A stretch of DNA of 61,945 nt. Origin: a virus. The position numbers and the translations under genes are program-made. The notes beneath the pieces were generated by a model. That model was not told where the DNA came from. It ran no database searches and was given only the letters and a program-made list of their open reading frames with translations. Position 1 is the stretch's first letter, and the number at the start of each line of letters is the position of its first letter. Positions 39,149 to 46,640 of the stretch are shown piece by piece. Location: positions 1-61,945 of IMG/VR virus record IMGVR_UViG_3300021440_000023; one strand, written 5' to 3'.

Positions 39149-39176
39149 TTGACGTTTGTGAAACAAGTGTTATACT
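39149..39176 (+). promoter_or_regulatory. Sigma70-type promoter before the MazG-like gene
   Basis: TTGACG (39149-39154), a 16-base spacer, TATACT (39171-39176). The best -35 in the window. It lacks the GCCCCCAT box of the other plus-strand promoters, so this block is probably expressed independently of that regulator. Confidence 0.75.
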
Positions 39177-39205
39177 GATTGAACTATAAACGTTAGAGGA
39201 AACAA

Positions 39206-39502
39206 ATGAACACTTTCCAATTCATCCGCCAATGGGCGGAAGACCGTAATCTGATCAAAGGTTCCAACTCCCGCGCTCAAATGCTCAAGTTGATGGAAGA
39301 GATGGGTGAACTGGCTACCGGGATCAATAAGAACAATCCCACTGAGATTGAGGACGGTATTGGTGACTGCGTGGTCGTCTTGACGATTCTCGCCGCACAG
39401 AATGGTCTGACCATCGAAGACTGCATCATGACCGCGTACCACGAAATCAAAGACCGCAAGGGTCGAATGGTGGACGGTGTCTTTGTCAAGGAGGCCGTGT
39501 GA
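39206..39502 (+). CDS. MazG-like nucleotide pyrophosphohydrolase
   Basis: A 98-residue protein, AGAGGA before the ATG. LKLMEEMGELATGINKNNPT has the E-E-x2-E helix and EDGIGDCVVVLTILAAQNGL the E-x-x-D helix of the MazG/all-alpha NTP pyrophosphatase fold. Phage MazG-like enzymes degrade non-canonical or signalling nucleotides. In this phage it could clean dUTP or dTTP pools. Start overlap with the next gene (GTGA). Confidence 0.85.
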   Translation: MNTFQFIRQWAEDRNLIKGSNSRAQMLKLMEEMGELATGINKNNPTEIEDGIGDCVVVLTILAAQNGLTIEDCIMTAYHEIKDRKGRMVDGVFVKEAV

Positions 39503-39900
39503 AGCGACTCTATCACTCCGAGGTCTTGCGGAAGGACGTAAAGTCTCAATTCGGCGGGGCAGATCGCTACTTCGCCAACATGTTGTTCGGACCTGTGAAT
39601 CCCCTGATTCGTCGTAAGCATGATGACGTTCCTGCACTTCCTATCAACATTCCTCATGAGGCATGTGTTCTCGGGAATAAGACGAGTGCCGACAATCGAC
39701 GGAAGAACGCCAATATCCGAATGATGGCACTGGTGGATAAGAAGGGTGTCGTTACCTCCACCGATGTCTGCGATGCGAAGTTGTATGTCTCGATTGTGGG
39801 TGCCCTTGTCGTCCTGAAGCGCATGGAGTGCGATGGGCTACTGGTACGTGTCGGTACGGACGAAGACGGTCGTATTCTGTTCGCAAGGAAGCCGAAATGA
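39499..39900 (+). CDS. Hypothetical protein with winged-helix-like C-terminal half
   Basis: A 133-residue protein from a GTG at 39499 overlapping the MazG stop. The first 70 residues are basic. MMALVDKKGVVTSTDVCDAK, LYVSIVGALVVLKRMECDGL, LVRVGTDEDGRILFARKP recall a helix-turn-helix plus beta wing. A DNA-binding role is plausible but not certain. Confidence 0.6.
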   Translation: MKRLYHSEVLRKDVKSQFGGADRYFANMLFGPVNPLIRRKHDDVPALPINIPHEACVLGNKTSADNRRKNANIRMMALVDKKGVVTSTDVCDAKLYVSIVGALVVLKRMECDGLLVRVGTDEDGRILFARKPK

Positions 39901-40217
39901 GCGAGTTCGACCCCAACACCACATGGGCTGGTCGCATCATCGACACCTACGTCCAAGAGGACATTGTGGAACAGATCAGTGTCAAGGCTCGGGAGCTACT
40001 GAAGACGCGATATTCAATCAAGTCACCCGACACCATCGCACTCGTATTTGCTCGGATGGCTGGCGACAAGAAGATTTGCCTTGAGATCGCACAGTCCGTG
40101 ACCTTTGATGCCCCATTGACATGCGGGATGCGTGTTCATGAGTATGTGCGTCGCTACGTGTTTGAACGAGCAATGAAGGAAGCGACCGAGATGTTCGAAA
40201 ATGGTGAGGTCATATAA
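39897..40217 (+). CDS. Hypothetical protein (106 residues)
   Basis: ATG 39897 overlaps the previous stop. MSEFDPNTTWAGRIIDTYVQ, IKSPDTIALVFARMAGDKKI, RVHEYVRRYVFERAMKEATE. Helical, soluble. No family recognised. Ends TAATG with the start of a tiny frame. Confidence 0.6.
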   Translation: MSEFDPNTTWAGRIIDTYVQEDIVEQISVKARELLKTRYSIKSPDTIALVFARMAGDKKICLEIAQSVTFDAPLTCGMRVHEYVRRYVFERAMKEATEMFENGEVI

Positions 40218-40291
40218 TGTCTTGCGAATGTTCAGCTTATCGGTTTCCCCATCGTGTCACCGCGCAATCGTGGGGTGTATGTGCCGGTTGA
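40217..40291 (+). CDS. 24-residue micro-protein
   Basis: MSCECSAYRFPHRVTAQSWG and four more residues. Short cysteine-containing peptides of the form MSC-x-C-x2-YRFPHR are often seen in phages. It starts in the stop of the previous gene (TAATG). It overlaps the next frame, so the evidence is modest. Confidence 0.45.
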   Translation: MSCECSAYRFPHRVTAQSWGVCAG

Positions 40292-40556
40292 AGATCACCC
40301 TACTCACAGTCTCACCCGTGTCGCCTTTGACAAGCCTTATGGGTGTAGTAATACTGTTCGATCTGGCGGCTATTGGGCACCCGAACGGCGGTACTTCCCG
40401 GACGGGCGCTTCGATATTACGAATGTCTGGATCGAGAACCGTATGAGTAAAGAGTGTCGTTATGACTTGTCTGAATCAGATAGTCGCTGTGGCACCTGTG
40501 TCCGCAGAGGGCAAGGTGCTTCTTATAATCAAAAACTTAGGAGCAATAATGGCTGA
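40254..40556 (+). CDS. Hypothetical protein with C-terminal cysteines
   Basis: A 100-residue frame from GTG 40254 (MSPRNRGVYVPVEDHPTHSL). AFDKPYGCSNTVRSGGYWAP, then DGRFDITNVWIENRMSKECR and SRCGTCVRRGQG. Either the whole frame or only the part from ATG 40443 is expressed; no strong ribosome site marks either start. Moderate confidence only. Confidence 0.45.
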   Translation: MSPRNRGVYVPVEDHPTHSLTRVAFDKPYGCSNTVRSGGYWAPERRYFPDGRFDITNVWIENRMSKECRYDLSESDSRCGTCVRRGQGASYNQKLRSNNG

Positions 40557-40743
40557 TCTTGCAGATATTTCTGGAGAACGCATGGAAGTAGAAGAGGAAA
40601 TGCGGAGGCGTCGTATCACCCCGCCACCTCTTCCCGCAATAGGTGTTTGTTACTACTGTGACACGTCTGTCCCAACGGGTCACAGGTTCTGCGATGCTGA
40701 TTATCGGGACGGTTATGACTACGAACAGAAACGGAGGAAGTGA
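40549..40743 (+). CDS. Small zinc-finger-like protein, DksA/TraR-type end
   Basis: A 64-residue protein with AGGAG before ATG 40549. An acidic N-terminal helix (ISGERMEVEEEMRRRRITPP) and CYYCDTSVPTGHRFCDADYR recall the short C4/C-H finger seen in DksA/TraR-like and related phage proteins, here with C-x2-C, H and C. It may touch RNA polymerase, but the fold is not certain. Confidence 0.65.
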   Translation: MADLADISGERMEVEEEMRRRRITPPPLPAIGVCYYCDTSVPTGHRFCDADYRDGYDYEQKRRK

Positions 40744-40817
40744 TGAATTGGGAACAACTGGAATTCGACTTCAATGAACCCGCTGAACCCGAAGAGGTGG
40801 TAAATGAGTCGGAATGA
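40743..40817 (+). CDS. 24-residue acidic micro-protein
   Basis: MNWEQLEFDFNEPAEPEEVV and four more residues. It starts in the stop of the preceding gene (TGATG) and overlaps the next frame. Very acidic. Small phages often have such peptides ('EFDFNEP'). Evidence is limited to tiling. Confidence 0.45.
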   Translation: MNWEQLEFDFNEPAEPEEVVNESE

Positions 40818-40980
40818 TGTGACAGGTGACGAGATTCGCTCCAAGGGTTCTACGGAGAGGTATCGTAAGGGGTGGGATGCTATCTTCGCGGAGCCATCTA
40901 AAGAACCCGTGGTTGTTGAAGATATTATTACAGCTAACGTTGTATTTCCCGATAACGGAGAAAAAGAGAACAGTAAATGA
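40804..40980 (+). CDS. 58-residue hypothetical protein
   Basis: MSRNDVTGDEIRSKGSTERY, then RKGWDAIFAEPSKEPVVVED and an acidic end. 'S-T-E-x-Y-RxGWD-x-IF' is a familiar small phage protein pattern. GAGGTGGTAA upstream serves as ribosome site. Overlaps the following start (ATGA). Confidence 0.65.
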   Translation: MSRNDVTGDEIRSKGSTERYRKGWDAIFAEPSKEPVVVEDIITANVVFPDNGEKENSK

Positions 40981-41411
40981 AAGAAGAAGAACGCGATCGC
41001 CTATTAGATATACTGAAATCAGCACCAGATGAAGTGCTAATTAACGCGGTGTTAGAGATGAAAGCTACTCGTCAAAGGTTAAAAGAAGACCTGGACCTAG
41101 CGTTCAAATATTTCGGCAACGGTAAACCTAAAGACTCTGTTCCGCCGGTTATAATGGTCTCTAAGGTGGAACAGAATATTCAGAACTCTATTTCTACGTC
41201 CTCTAATAACATTAAGCCTCCGGGCGATGCTGCCGCTCGAATCGGATCTGAAACCGAAAACCTAGTAACCAGATACCTGAAAGATGGACCCAAAGATGTA
41301 GACAAGTTAGCGTTAGTTTTAGCTAGACCTATAAAACTTACTGAAAGCCTTCTAGCTCGCTTATGGGATAAAAAAGTAGTAAAATACGACGGAGAAAAAT
41401 ATTATATTTAA
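40977..41411 (+). CDS. Hypothetical protein, possible winged helix; last plus-strand gene
   Basis: A 144-residue protein. N-terminal helices (DRLLDILKSAPDEVLINAVL), a polar linker rich in S and N (SISTSSNNIKP), and a C-terminal LVTRYLKDGPKDVDKLALVL, then LARLWDKKVVKYDGEKYYI, which looks like a winged-helix domain. It may be a DNA-binding regulator of late genes, a role suggested only by position. Followed by a strong terminator. Confidence 0.65.
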   Translation: MKEEERDRLLDILKSAPDEVLINAVLEMKATRQRLKEDLDLAFKYFGNGKPKDSVPPVIMVSKVEQNIQNSISTSSNNIKPPGDAAARIGSETENLVTRYLKDGPKDVDKLALVLARPIKLTESLLARLWDKKVVKYDGEKYYI

Positions 41412-41417
41412 AGACGC

Positions 41418-41445
41418 AACCAGGGGTTAACACCCCTGGTTTTTG
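41418..41445 (+). terminator. Rho-independent terminator between convergent operons
   Basis: Ten-base perfect stem AACCAGGGGT (41418-41427) / ACCCCTGGTT (41432-41441) with loop TAAC, followed by TTTT on the plus strand. It ends the early plus-strand operon. The minus-strand copy lacks a T-run directly after the stem, so it acts mainly one way. Confidence 0.85.
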
Positions 41446-41450
41446 CGAGC

Positions 41451-43124
41451 TTATTTTCTTTTCTGGTTGGTCGCAGATGTTGCCGCGGTTACAACGGGTA
41501 CGTGACTTAACGGGCCGGCATACCTAGCCAGTTGACCCAAACCCTTAGCCACCTCACCCACCACTCTAGGGGACTGTGAGGCCGCGATAGTTGCACCTAG
41601 AGCCGGATTTACTAAGTACCCACCAATAGCCCCGGCACCACCTAGTGCCCCCCCTAATCCTCTAGGTGACCAAGAACTTAAAGCTTGACCTGCCAGAGAA
41701 GGCATTAGCTGGTTAGCCCCAGAAGATTCCAAATTCTGAGCTAGCTTCATTCGTTGCCCGTAATTAGTGTTAGCGTTGTTACGCATAATGGATTGCAATT
41801 TGCGTAACGCAGTGTCAGAAGAAACTCGACTACCTAGAGATAACCCTTTTTCTATTTCTGAAATCAGACTAGAAGCGTCGCTGTAATCTTTCATAACCTT
41901 AGAATACGTTGGTGCTTGATTTACTATTTCGTCCTTGACCGCGTTGTATAAATCTCGCCCAACTTTTAAAGCGGTTTTTTCTTCGAACGGTATACCTTCT
42001 AAGATAGCCCCCACGCGTTGCTTTAGGGCGTCTAACCCTTCTGGAGTGTGAAACTCCTTAGGGTCCAAAGACTTCCACTTGCCGATTTCATCAGCTACGT
42101 CTTGGTATACTTTGGCCGCTCTTTCATTTTTAACTTGACCCTTGTAGGATATAATGTCTTTGGCTCGACTTAGAGCCTCATCTACCCCTGTAAAACCTAG
42201 TATGCTCTTGTCGCTAGAAATATCAGCTATACCGGAGCGATATAGTTCTGACTTTTTGCGACCCATGTCGGCTACGTTTTTACGCGCCATATCTAAAACA
42301 TCTTCTACGTTAGCTTTACCTCTCATGTTTTCGGTAAATTGCTCCAAAGCTTTACCACCTTGGTAGCCAGCCTTTGCAGCTTGCACGATAGGTTCTGCGC
42401 CCGTGTGTGTGCCCCAAGCGCTAACTAAATTTGGTAAAACCTTAGTAACCGCACCCTTTATAGCTGCGCCAACAAACGGTAAACCTAAACCCAAAGCGCT
42501 GTCTACGGCTACGCTTTTAACTTTGTCCGTCCAGTAGTCGTCTGACGTTTCAGGTTTAGATAAACCTGATAGTGAACCCAAAGCTAACCCTTGAGCCATC
42601 CCAGAAGAGGCTAAGGTAGGAAGATTTAAAGCCTTGGGTAACAGGTTTGCGGCTTTCGGTAATCTAGACACCGCCATCACGTTGGTTGGTGCAATCAGGT
42701 TGCCACCAAGGCGAGACCAATCGAAACCCTCACCACCTTGCAGTTTGCGGTTCGCTTGATATTCTGCTTCCTTGTCTTTGACGAACTGATTAACGCTGTC
42801 ACCCTGTCCGATAAGGTTAGCTCCGAGTTGAGTGAGGCCGATTGACGGATCTGCCGCACCCTGTGCAACACCGCGCATCTGACGATTACCTGTCAGTAGC
42901 CAATCCGGTAACTTTGCGAGACCTTTATCGATCAGAGAAGGTTCTTCGACCTTGGCGAACCGCTTCATTACTTCCTCACGGGTCGCGGGCTGTGGTACTG
43001 CTTCTGGTGTAACAGGCTTAGTGCGAGCGGTGCGATAGGCTTCCGCCACGGTCTCGAACTCAGGCGTACCCTGCTTGTCTTGGTTATCGACAATCCACTG
43101 TGCGTATTCTTCGGGAGTCGCCAT
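41451..43124 (-). CDS. Internal virion/DNA-ejection protein 1, putative
   Basis: A 557-residue protein, last of the minus operon. MATPEEYAQWIVDNQDKQGT opens a motif seen in internal virion proteins, followed by AEAYRTARTKPVTPEAVP. The middle is A/G/L-rich and helical, with hydrophobic patches (IAPTNVMAVSRLPKAANLLP). The last 60 residues are again hydrophobic (GGALGGAGAIGGYLVNPALG). Such proteins travel with the DNA and form the ejection channel. CTAG tetranucleotides are frequent from 41451 to about 42670 and absent from about 42700 to the start, so the gene looks mosaic. Confidence 0.65.
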   Translation of the reverse strand: MATPEEYAQWIVDNQDKQGTPEFETVAEAYRTARTKPVTPEAVPQPATREEVMKRFAKVEEPSLIDKGLAKLPDWLLTGNRQMRGVAQGAADPSIGLTQLGANLIGQGDSVNQFVKDKEAEYQANRKLQGGEGFDWSRLGGNLIAPTNVMAVSRLPKAANLLPKALNLPTLASSGMAQGLALGSLSGLSKPETSDDYWTDKVKSVAVDSALGLGLPFVGAAIKGAVTKVLPNLVSAWGTHTGAEPIVQAAKAGYQGGKALEQFTENMRGKANVEDVLDMARKNVADMGRKKSELYRSGIADISSDKSILGFTGVDEALSRAKDIISYKGQVKNERAAKVYQDVADEIGKWKSLDPKEFHTPEGLDALKQRVGAILEGIPFEEKTALKVGRDLYNAVKDEIVNQAPTYSKVMKDYSDASSLISEIEKGLSLGSRVSSDTALRKLQSIMRNNANTNYGQRMKLAQNLESSGANQLMPSLAGQALSSWSPRGLGGALGGAGAIGGYLVNPALGATIAASQSPRVVGEVAKGLGQLARYAGPLSHVPVVTAATSATNQKRK

Positions 43125-44617
43125 TATTTCTTCCCCTTGCTCAGAATTGCATCTGCTCGTGAATGAATATCTTCAGCCGGAGCAGAAGACTTAGGTTTTT
43201 CTCTTTGTTTTTCCTGCTCATAGATAGAAAAATCTAGCGGCTCTTTACCGTAATTTTTACGCAGGAGATTAACATTAGCCTTTCTCTTTTCCGAAGCTGT
43301 TTCGTTTAGCTTCATGATGGTTTCTAACCTAGACTTAACTACTTCCGGGTCATTAACGTTAGCGAACAACTCGTTCCAGGCTCTCTGGGCGTCACCTTCG
43401 GTCTGAACACCCTTGTTTAGTCTAAGAGAGTCGTTTCTCATTTTTTCTAACGTGGACATCATATTTGCGTATTTCTGGCTTCCCTCGTCGCTGAATCCGG
43501 TCCAGTTTTTACCTTTAGAAACCAGGTTAGAAACAGGTCCTAAATCGAGCTTCTTTTCTTTCAAATCTGACAAAATATTAGTCAGTTGATCGTTAATAGA
43601 AGAAGTTAGACCGATAGATTCTAATTCTTCCTGTTGCATTTTAAGAGCGGTCGCTGGAATAGGTTCTGCCTCGCTAATAGCCTTGGCTTTTTTAGCAGCC
43701 TCAGCAGCTTTGTCTAACGGGGCGGGCTCGACAATATTACTAGTTTTTACCGAGTACTTGTCTAAAATGTTCTGCAAGGTTCTACCATCATTAGACGCAC
43801 TATTCGGATTAGAAGCAATACGGTTCAGTAGGCGAACGGCGGTAGCCTTGTCTTCTACGCTTAAAGTGTCCAACTGCTTCTTCAAAGAATCTGTGACACT
43901 AGCCTCTAGCTTTTCTTCTGGTTTTACCTCGTTAGGTGCGGGAGCGGGCGGGTTAGGTGTCACGACCCCGTAAGAAGCCCCTGAATCTAACAGGTAATTT
44001 TTACGGTATTCGTCAACGGCTTTTTTGGCGTGTTGTTCTATCCACTCTGAACGCTGCTGTGCGCTGTTCCACTGATAATCCTTAGCTATTTGAGCGGCTT
44101 CGTTACGAGCAGAAGAATACACCGTGCGAAGCTGTTCCGGCGTCAAAGCCTTATTACTGACACCTATTGCCTTCAACATCTGAGCGTTTTGGTCCTTGCT
44201 CTCCAGCGCACGCACCTCAGCCTGACGCAGTTTGGTCAATTCGGCCTGATTGCGCAGGTTGTTGGCATTCTCTTGAGCAACACTGTCACCGTAAGCGCCA
44301 CCAACATGTGCCAAGAGTGAACCTAGCGTCCCCTGATTCGGGATAGCTAGTGCAGCGGCCTTCGCCATGCTGCCCCACATTTGGGCTTCGTTATAACCCG
44401 GCTGCTGAGAGTTCTGTACCATCTGAGCGTACTTGTTCAGATCGGTGTTGTAGGCTTCTTGCCGTTGGGTCAGATAGTCCTGTTTCTTAGCACCCTGATC
44501 CATCATCTGCTGGAACAGTTGCTGTTGAAGAGGATTACCACCCGCAGCCGTAGCAGCCATCGCAGACGGCTCAGTACGCGCTTGAGTCAGAGCACCGAAT
44601 TGTTGATCTTCAGGCAT
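43124..44617 (-). CDS. Internal virion/DNA-ejection protein 2, putative
   Basis: A 497-residue protein. The N-terminus MPEDQQFGALTQARTEPSAM is Q/A-rich; residues about 35-80 read QMMDQGAKKQDYLTQRQEAY and NKYAQMVQNSQQPGYN, then an A/G-rich part (KAAALAIPNQGTLGSLLAHV) and long charged helices (TLEKMRNDSLRLNKGV). It resembles the middle ejection proteins of podoviruses. The overlap (TAATG) with the next gene implies coupling. Base composition changes near 44210, again suggesting recombination inside the gene. Confidence 0.6.
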   Translation of the reverse strand: MPEDQQFGALTQARTEPSAMAATAAGGNPLQQQLFQQMMDQGAKKQDYLTQRQEAYNTDLNKYAQMVQNSQQPGYNEAQMWGSMAKAAALAIPNQGTLGSLLAHVGGAYGDSVAQENANNLRNQAELTKLRQAEVRALESKDQNAQMLKAIGVSNKALTPEQLRTVYSSARNEAAQIAKDYQWNSAQQRSEWIEQHAKKAVDEYRKNYLLDSGASYGVVTPNPPAPAPNEVKPEEKLEASVTDSLKKQLDTLSVEDKATAVRLLNRIASNPNSASNDGRTLQNILDKYSVKTSNIVEPAPLDKAAEAAKKAKAISEAEPIPATALKMQQEELESIGLTSSINDQLTNILSDLKEKKLDLGPVSNLVSKGKNWTGFSDEGSQKYANMMSTLEKMRNDSLRLNKGVQTEGDAQRAWNELFANVNDPEVVKSRLETIMKLNETASEKRKANVNLLRKNYGKEPLDFSIYEQEKQREKPKSSAPAEDIHSRADAILSKGKK

Positions 44618-44626
44618 AGTTGCTCC

Positions 44627-45535
44627 TTACTTCTGACCAGTAGTTGCTTGCTGTGTCGGTGAGGATACTGTGGATCTCGTACCAAGGAACCCTTGCGCGG
44701 CAGCAGCCAATGGAGAGATGGTGTTCATACCCGTACCCGGATTGGTCAGGGCTTGGAAGCCCGTGGTACTAACCGGGTTGCCGCGAATCACATCCGACAA
44801 GAATGACAAGTTCGTCTTGTTGTAGTCTCGTTGTTGGGCGAAGTCTTGATAAGCCAAGTCCATGTTCCGTTGCTGCTGCTGTTGCTGCTGTTGACCAATG
44901 GTGTCCAACTGACCCGTATCAACAATCCCTTGTTGCTGTACCTGCTGACCCAAGTTGGCCTGACGCTGGAGGTCTTGCAGGGTCATGTTCTGAGCCTGAG
45001 TGAATCCGCTTTGGAGAGCATTCGCTTGCTGACCCAAGATGGACTCGTTCGTGTCACGCAGGGCGCGATTGGTGAAGTCAGCGTTGCGAGTAGAACCGAA
45101 CTGACCTGCACCAGCAAAGGTGCTATTGACCTGCGGGAGCAGGTTTTCCGTCAGGTTACGCTGTCCCAACTGAGCGATTCGATTGACCACTGAATCGGTG
45201 TAGGGGGACATATAGTTGCTGACAGCCTGCGGAACAGTCTGACTAGCTCGCTGAAGGTACGGCTGATAGTTCCCTTGGTTCGCCAGCACCTGAGACTGCG
45301 CTTGCAGTTGGGGTGCGCTAAACCCTGCAATACGGTCTGCGTCAGTACCGTAGGTCGTCGCATTAGTGGGCGAGTTGTACGGGGCGTAGTCCTGCCCCGC
45401 GACCGCAGTAGCCTGACCTGCCAAACCACGGGTGTACTCCTGCAACCATGCAGGTAGTGACGACGCGGTATCGGTTAGCGTGTTGGTAGTAGACGCAGGA
45501 GGATTGTTACCAAACAGAAGAGAAGTATCGGCCAT
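44627..45535 (-). CDS. Glutamine-rich internal virion protein, putative ejection protein
   Basis: A 302-residue protein. SLPAWLQEYTRGLAGQATAV with PYNSPTN and RIAGFSAPQLQAQSQVLANQ is a familiar pattern of podovirus internal proteins ('LPAWxQExxxGLA'). A run of eight glutamines (QQQQQQQQR) at about residues 218-225 is coded by a TTG/CTG-type triplet repeat near 44870-44895 (minus-strand CAA/CAG). The C-terminus is small and polar. Shares an overlapping start/stop with its neighbours. Confidence 0.7.
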   Translation of the reverse strand: MADTSLLFGNNPPASTTNTLTDTASSLPAWLQEYTRGLAGQATAVAGQDYAPYNSPTNATTYGTDADRIAGFSAPQLQAQSQVLANQGNYQPYLQRASQTVPQAVSNYMSPYTDSVVNRIAQLGQRNLTENLLPQVNSTFAGAGQFGSTRNADFTNRALRDTNESILGQQANALQSGFTQAQNMTLQDLQRQANLGQQVQQQGIVDTGQLDTIGQQQQQQQQRNMDLAYQDFAQQRDYNKTNLSFLSDVIRGNPVSTTGFQALTNPGTGMNTISPLAAAAQGFLGTRSTVSSPTQQATTGQK

Positions 45536-46629
45536 TATTTAACCCCTTTCTTCATATACGCGAGCGGTGACTTGGCTTTCGGTGGAATCTGATCGGACGG
45601 GGCGCTACGCTTGTGGGAGCGTACAGACTGACGCATCTGATCCAACTTCTTGGCACCAGCGTCGTTGTTGCCGTCACCAAGGGCGGATACCACATCCGCG
45701 TCCATCACATACTCGCCGGGAGAGAGGCGAGCAGGAACATCGTCGGCCTGACCAGCAGAACCACCCTTCACTTGGCGTAGGCCGCCGATGCCGCCACCTT
45801 CAGCCTTCATTCGAACTGGTGAGGTTGGGGGAGGTGTGACATCCTGACCTGCTTCCTGCATGGCTTGACGCTCACGGCGAGCAATCGGGCTATTGTACTG
45901 ACGCATTGCTGAGTCGTATTCCTTTTGCTCACGGACTTCACTGGGAAGCATATGACCGTTGAACATATATCGAAGCATGTTCATCGCACCCATCTTGTCT
46001 TCTTTGGGGTCGTAGACCTGACCACCTTCCGCGAAGTACGACGGAAGACGATTATTAGAGAAGAACTGAGACTCACCTCGACGGGCTACCGGGGCGGCTG
46101 CTTGACGGACAGCTTGTAAACGAAGGGGTTCGTTGAAACGCATCGCTTCTGCTCGGCGTTGTGCGAGCATCGCTGCTTGCTTGGCAGCGATCTTCTTCTG
46201 TTGGCGGTTTGCACGCGATTGGTCATAAGCGGCCAATGCTGCTCCGGGCAGTGACATGAGTGTCTTGCCGAGCGGAGTACCCATCTCGTCTTGCGCAGAC
46301 TGAAGGAGTCCATTCAATCTGGAAAGAGCACCCTGCTGTGGAGTATCTGAACCACCGTATGAGACAGACGGTGTAGACCATGCTTGACCGTTGCTGTTGT
46401 AGAGCGGATCGACCGCCGTGTCTTGCTCACGCAAAGGACCAGTAAAGATGCTGAAGTCGATACCGGGATTGTAGGGAGCACTGTTCGGAGAGTATGACGC
46501 TGACGGCGTATATGTGTAATTGCTCCCGCTGTCGCCCCAGCTACCGCCAGAGTAGTCGGAGAAATCATTGCCACCAGACCAGTTTACGGGGGACTCATAA
46601 GTGTAGTCGTAGTCATAATCATTGCTCAT
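45535..46629 (-). CDS. Hypothetical virion protein with disordered N-terminus
   Basis: A 364-residue protein. The first 90 residues are Y/S/D/G/N-rich (DYDYDYTYESPVNWSGGNDF), likely disordered. A helical, basic middle (KKIAAKQAAMLAQRRAEAMR) follows, then EGGGIGGLRQVKGGSAGQAD and the motif VPARLSPGEYVMDADVVSAL, which is common in phage internal or tail proteins ('ARLSPGEYV'). Position among ejection proteins supports a virion role. Confidence 0.7.
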   Translation of the reverse strand: MSNDYDYDYTYESPVNWSGGNDFSDYSGGSWGDSGSNYTYTPSASYSPNSAPYNPGIDFSIFTGPLREQDTAVDPLYNSNGQAWSTPSVSYGGSDTPQQGALSRLNGLLQSAQDEMGTPLGKTLMSLPGAALAAYDQSRANRQQKKIAAKQAAMLAQRRAEAMRFNEPLRLQAVRQAAAPVARRGESQFFSNNRLPSYFAEGGQVYDPKEDKMGAMNMLRYMFNGHMLPSEVREQKEYDSAMRQYNSPIARRERQAMQEAGQDVTPPPTSPVRMKAEGGGIGGLRQVKGGSAGQADDVPARLSPGEYVMDADVVSALGDGNNDAGAKKLDQMRQSVRSHKRSAPSDQIPPKAKSPLAYMKKGVK

Positions 46630-46640
46630 TTCAGTACCTC

